A stretch of 36,499 nt of DNA from Alistipes sp. (GTDB taxonomy: Bacteria > Bacteroidota > Bacteroidia > Bacteroidales > Rikenellaceae), in assembly GCA_017379015.1 (NCBI GenBank), contig JAFNXN010000030.1, positions 1 to 36,499 on the forward strand, read 5' to 3'. The position numbers and the translations under genes were made by a program. Below the pieces are notes generated by a model. The model was given only the letters and a program-made list of their open reading frames with translations, made no database searches and was not told where the DNA came from. Positions within the stretch are counted from its first letter, which is position 1. Every line of letters starts with the position of its first letter. Shown here one piece after another: positions 33,851 through 36,499 of the stretch.

Positions 33851-33884
33851 AATGGAGCTATCCGCTTTGGATAGCTCCATTTTT
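33851..33884 (+). terminator. Rho-independent terminator after the carboxyltransferase gene
   Basis: A perfect 13-bp stem (33851-33863 with 33869-33881) with a 5-nt loop GCTTT ends in TTTT. It lies 22 nt after the stop codon. Confidence 0.92.
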
Positions 33885-34287
33885 GTTGGATGTAGCCTTC
33901 TATACACATCCACAAAATTGCCTTTTGCCTGAAAACGGGAGGCTATTTTTGTATTCTCGCTGAACAATGTCCCTGGGTAGTGTTGTTCGTTTGGGAAATT
34001 CTTTTTAATTTTGTAGTGCTATTGATAGATAGCAGACATATTGAAAGTGTTTTCGATGTCCTAAAATGGAAATGTGGAAGTTTTCTAAAATCTCAGGATA
34101 CGATAGCACTCATTTCTTATATATGTATAGGTACAAGGTACGCTATATGCTACCGCCCTACACATTACAGGTGTGGGGCATTGTATCGTTTATTGAAATT
34201 GGGTTTGCCACAACCTTCAAGCTGATATTCGAAATCAACTCCACACTTTCTTTTTTTAAGTAGATGCAAATTAAAACCTATATTACT
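33885..34287. other. AT-rich intergenic region, about 400 nt, no convincing gene
   Basis: Open frames of 81 and 65 codons occur here on the plus strand, but neither resembles a known family and base composition looks non-coding. The region holds a candidate -7 element TAATTTTG (34006-34013) without a good -33. It also holds a 9-bp hairpin (34155-34163 with 34171-34179, loop ATTACAG). If that promoter is used, the next gene has a leader of about 270 nt. Confidence 0.55.
34006..34013 (+). promoter_or_regulatory. Weak candidate -7 element for the coiled-coil lipoprotein gene
   Basis: TAATTTTG matches TAnnTTTG, but the upstream TTTG (33990-33993) is only 12 nt away rather than 19-20. Confidence 0.3.
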
Positions 34288-36369
34288 ATGAAGAAGCTTT
34301 TTGTACTATTGGCAATAGTAACATTGTTACTGCCATCGTGCCAGAAAATCAATGACCGCATTGATGGTCTTGAGAACCGCATTGACCAAATTGAAGGGAC
34401 TCAGATTGCTACAATCAACCAGCAGATTGAGGCTATCAACACTACACTGCCTCAGCTCCGCGAGACTGATGCGGAACTTAAGGAGTATATTCAATCATTG
34501 CAGACTACAGCAACAAACCTCCAGGAGCAGATAACAAATACCAACAAGGATATTGATGAGTTGGAGGCTGCACTAAACAAGGCTATTGCTGATGCAGAGG
34601 CTTCTGACGATGCACTTAAGGCAGAGTTGGTTGCACAGTTAAATACCACAAAAGCAGACATCTTAGCTCAGCTTGAATCTACAAAGACCGCTTTGGAGGC
34701 TGAATTGAACCAGATTAACTCAACTATTGCTACTCTTCAGGCTAAGGATACTGAGTTGGAGGGAAAGATTACTACATTGGAGGAGTATGTGAACACAGAG
34801 CTTCAGAACACCGAGGACTGGGCTACTGCTACATTTGCAACTCTGGAGCAGTTTAACACCATTGTTGAGGATATAGCCACTATCAAGACTCAGATTGAGA
34901 CTCTCAATACCTCACTCACTAACCTTGAGGAGCGTTTAAACTCAAAGATTGCTACAGATATTGCTACTGCCGTTGAGGGTTTGCAAGGTGAACTTGCTAC
35001 CAAGGTAACTGAGATTACCACAGCCTATACCGAGGCTATATCAGTAGCAAAGGAGGAGATTGCCGCTGCATATACAGAGGCTATTGCTACGGCAATTGCT
35101 AACCTTGAGTCATCTATGAAAGAGTGGGTCAACGAGCAGCTAACAGGTTACTATACCATTGCAGAGATTGATGCTACCTTGAATGCTTTGCAAAAGTCTA
35201 TTGATGAGAGTAACGAGGCTCTTGCCAATGATATTACTGAACTTTCTGAGAAGGTAGATGCTATGAAGGTAGAACTTACCGAGGCTTATAATAGTGCTAT
35301 CGAGGAGGCTATAAATACCAACAACGGTGTTATTGATGGTAAGATTGCAGAATCTGTCGCAGAAGTAAATGATCGTATAGACTTAGAGGTTGCTGCTATT
35401 AATGCCCGCATATCTGCCCTTGAGGAGCGTATTGATAGTTTGGAGGATGCTATTGACGAAATTAAGGCTCTTGATATTATCTTTGATATAGATAATGGTG
35501 TTGCTTGTATGGCTGGTGCAACCATTGAGTTTGGCTATAATATAGTAGGTGGTGACAATGATACCACTGTTGAGTGCTTTGGTGATGGTGGTTGGAGTGC
35601 CGATGTTGTATCATCAACATTAGAGGGAGGATGCATCCAGGTTACTGCACCAAGCTTTGGCGGTAAGGGTAAAGTTGTTGTTCTTGCCACATCTGGTGCT
35701 GGAGGTGTTTGTATGAAGTCTATCCGCTTTGATGAGGGTATCCTTACCGATATTCTTGATACTTATGAGGTGGATTATGAGGCTTGCACATTGAGCGTAT
35801 CTCTTAAAACAAACCTTGACTATGACCTTAACATCCCTTCTGATATAGATTGGTTGAGCGTTGTCGACACCAGAGCAGAGGTTAGAGAAGATGTACTCAC
35901 GTTCTCTATTAATGAGAATCTTATTGCAGAGTCTCGTTCAGCAACATTGACACTTACAGACAAGACTGGTAACACCTTGCATAGTTTCATAATTAATCAG
36001 AAGCCTCAACCTGTAATTGAATTTGCAGACACTATTGTCAAGAAGGTTTGTGTAACTAAGTTTGATACCAATGGTGATGGAGAACTATCATATAACGAGG
36101 CGTCTAAAGTCACATCTTTAGGAGAATACTTCTTTGGGGATTACGCTACTATAGTAAAATCATTTGATGAGTTGCAGTACTTTGTTGGTCTAGAAGATAT
36201 CTCAGACTATGCTTTCAGTGACTGTGGAAATCTTGTAAGCGTGATAATTCCAGATGGGGTAATAGCTATTGGATATTACACATTTGCTTACTGCCACAAA
36301 CTTATAGATGTAACTATTCCAAACAGTGTAACAACCATAGGAGAGGGGGCATTTTGGGGTTGTATTTAG
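34288..36369 (+). CDS. Lipoprotein with long coiled coil, BACON-like domain and truncated BspA-type leucine-rich repeats
   Basis: The 693-residue product starts with a lipoprotein signal (MKKLFVLLAIVTLLLPSC, lipid-anchored Cys18), so it is probably exposed on the outer membrane. Residues about 20-400 are a nearly continuous heptad-rich coiled coil (Leu/Ile/Ala/Glu/Thr), like DUF4988-type stalks. A beta-rich region follows, with a BACON-like segment (WLSVVDTRAEVREDVLTFSI, SATLTLTDKTGN), then an EF-hand-like loop DTNGDGELSYNEA. About two and a half BspA-type repeats follow (LEDISDYAFSDCGNLVSVII, IAIGYYTFAYCHKLIDVTIP, TIGEGAFWGC) and stop abruptly mid-repeat. The ATG at 34288 is preferred to 34264 because it begins the signal peptide. 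Base composition is more AT-rich than neighbours. A surface adhesin or glycan-binding role is inferred. Nothing further is seen to the window end. Confidence 0.82.
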   Translation: MKKLFVLLAIVTLLLPSCQKINDRIDGLENRIDQIEGTQIATINQQIEAINTTLPQLRETDAELKEYIQSLQTTATNLQEQITNTNKDIDELEAALNKAIADAEASDDALKAELVAQLNTTKADILAQLESTKTALEAELNQINSTIATLQAKDTELEGKITTLEEYVNTELQNTEDWATATFATLEQFNTIVEDIATIKTQIETLNTSLTNLEERLNSKIATDIATAVEGLQGELATKVTEITTAYTEAISVAKEEIAAAYTEAIATAIANLESSMKEWVNEQLTGYYTIAEIDATLNALQKSIDESNEALANDITELSEKVDAMKVELTEAYNSAIEEAINTNNGVIDGKIAESVAEVNDRIDLEVAAINARISALEERIDSLEDAIDEIKALDIIFDIDNGVACMAGATIEFGYNIVGGDNDTTVECFGDGGWSADVVSSTLEGGCIQVTAPSFGGKGKVVVLATSGAGGVCMKSIRFDEGILTDILDTYEVDYEACTLSVSLKTNLDYDLNIPSDIDWLSVVDTRAEVREDVLTFSINENLIAESRSATLTLTDKTGNTLHSFIINQKPQPVIEFADTIVKKVCVTKFDTNGDGELSYNEASKVTSLGEYFFGDYATIVKSFDELQYFVGLEDISDYAFSDCGNLVSVIIPDGVIAIGYYTFAYCHKLIDVTIPNSVTTIGEGAFWGCI

Positions 36370-36499
36370 AAGCCCTAAACAACCAAAACTATTCAGAAAT
36401 AACCAAATATAAACCTTTAATTATCAATACATTCTAAAATTTAACACTTTCAGGCTGCTTTTTGATGGTTCCCAAATTTCCACATATTTTTGAGACATA

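Noticed and set aside
33980-34263. Two overlapping short frames (81 and 65 codons) before the lipoprotein gene
   Set aside because: No known motif, no promoter at a suitable distance, and composition like the surrounding spacer. Kept only as part of an unassigned region.

Overview
The window looks like chromosomal DNA from a Bacteroidales bacterium, most likely Rikenellaceae or Alistipes-like (the genus is inference). Four things support this. Promoters match the Bacteroidota sigma consensus TTTG-N19/20-TAnnTTTG in front of many genes. SecD and SecF are fused, and SecA is about 1,100 residues long. Families typical of the phylum are present (GSCFA, DUF2851, TIGR02757, golvesin-like, BACON/BspA-type repeats). 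Start codons generally lack a clear Shine-Dalgarno sequence. Most of the window is a dense housekeeping region with accessory surface-protein genes at both edges.

Layout. Bases 1-519 hold the 3' end of a secreted or lipoprotein gene with a Pro-Glu linker. Next come luxS and an MTA/SAH nucleosidase gene on the minus strand (activated methyl cycle and AI-2). A plus-strand run of six tightly packed genes spans 1809-7210: acyltransferase-3, GSCFA hydrolase, a degenerate PafA-like phosphatase, SufE, a MIP18/SufT-like Fe-S factor and a short DUF2851 protein. secA and a dCMP deaminase gene follow. A convergent terminator separates these from a minus-strand operon (15194 down to 11204): YbbR-like protein, coaE, folP, lolD, a TIGR02757 protein and a tRNA/rRNA-type adenine methyltransferase. 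Upstream of that lie secDF, a GH29 fucosidase gene, tRNA-Gly(CCC), a repeat-rich gap, lepA and plsY, all on the minus strand. Plus-strand yitT-type and miaB genes come next, then a minus-strand BASS-family transporter and a 1,001-residue amidase/golvesin protein. The right part carries an M64 peptidase, a carboxyltransferase with three tandem biotinyl domains, and a coiled-coil lipoprotein ending in BspA-type leucine-rich repeats.

How the genes fit together. SecA and SecDF belong to the general secretion pathway, and LolD powers lipoprotein release, so envelope export is a recurring theme. CoaE, FolP, PlsY, dCMP deaminase, LepA and MiaB are unlinked housekeeping functions. LuxS and the nucleosidase form a complete two-step SAH recycling pair. 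Secreted products (fucosidase, amidase, M64 peptidase, surface lipoproteins) fit a gut glycan- and mucus-associated lifestyle.

The most unusual items are: (1) two 130-nt long-hairpin repeats after lepA whose stems differ yet stay self-complementary; (2) a secDF leader with two overlapping mini-ORFs, placed directly after a terminator/promoter junction; (3) a PafA-like phosphatase that appears to have lost most catalytic residues, downstream of an AT3/GSCFA pair; (4) three biotinyl domains on one carboxyltransferase; (5) an amidase domain split by a golvesin-type insertion. No phage, transposase, CRISPR array or obvious defence system was seen.
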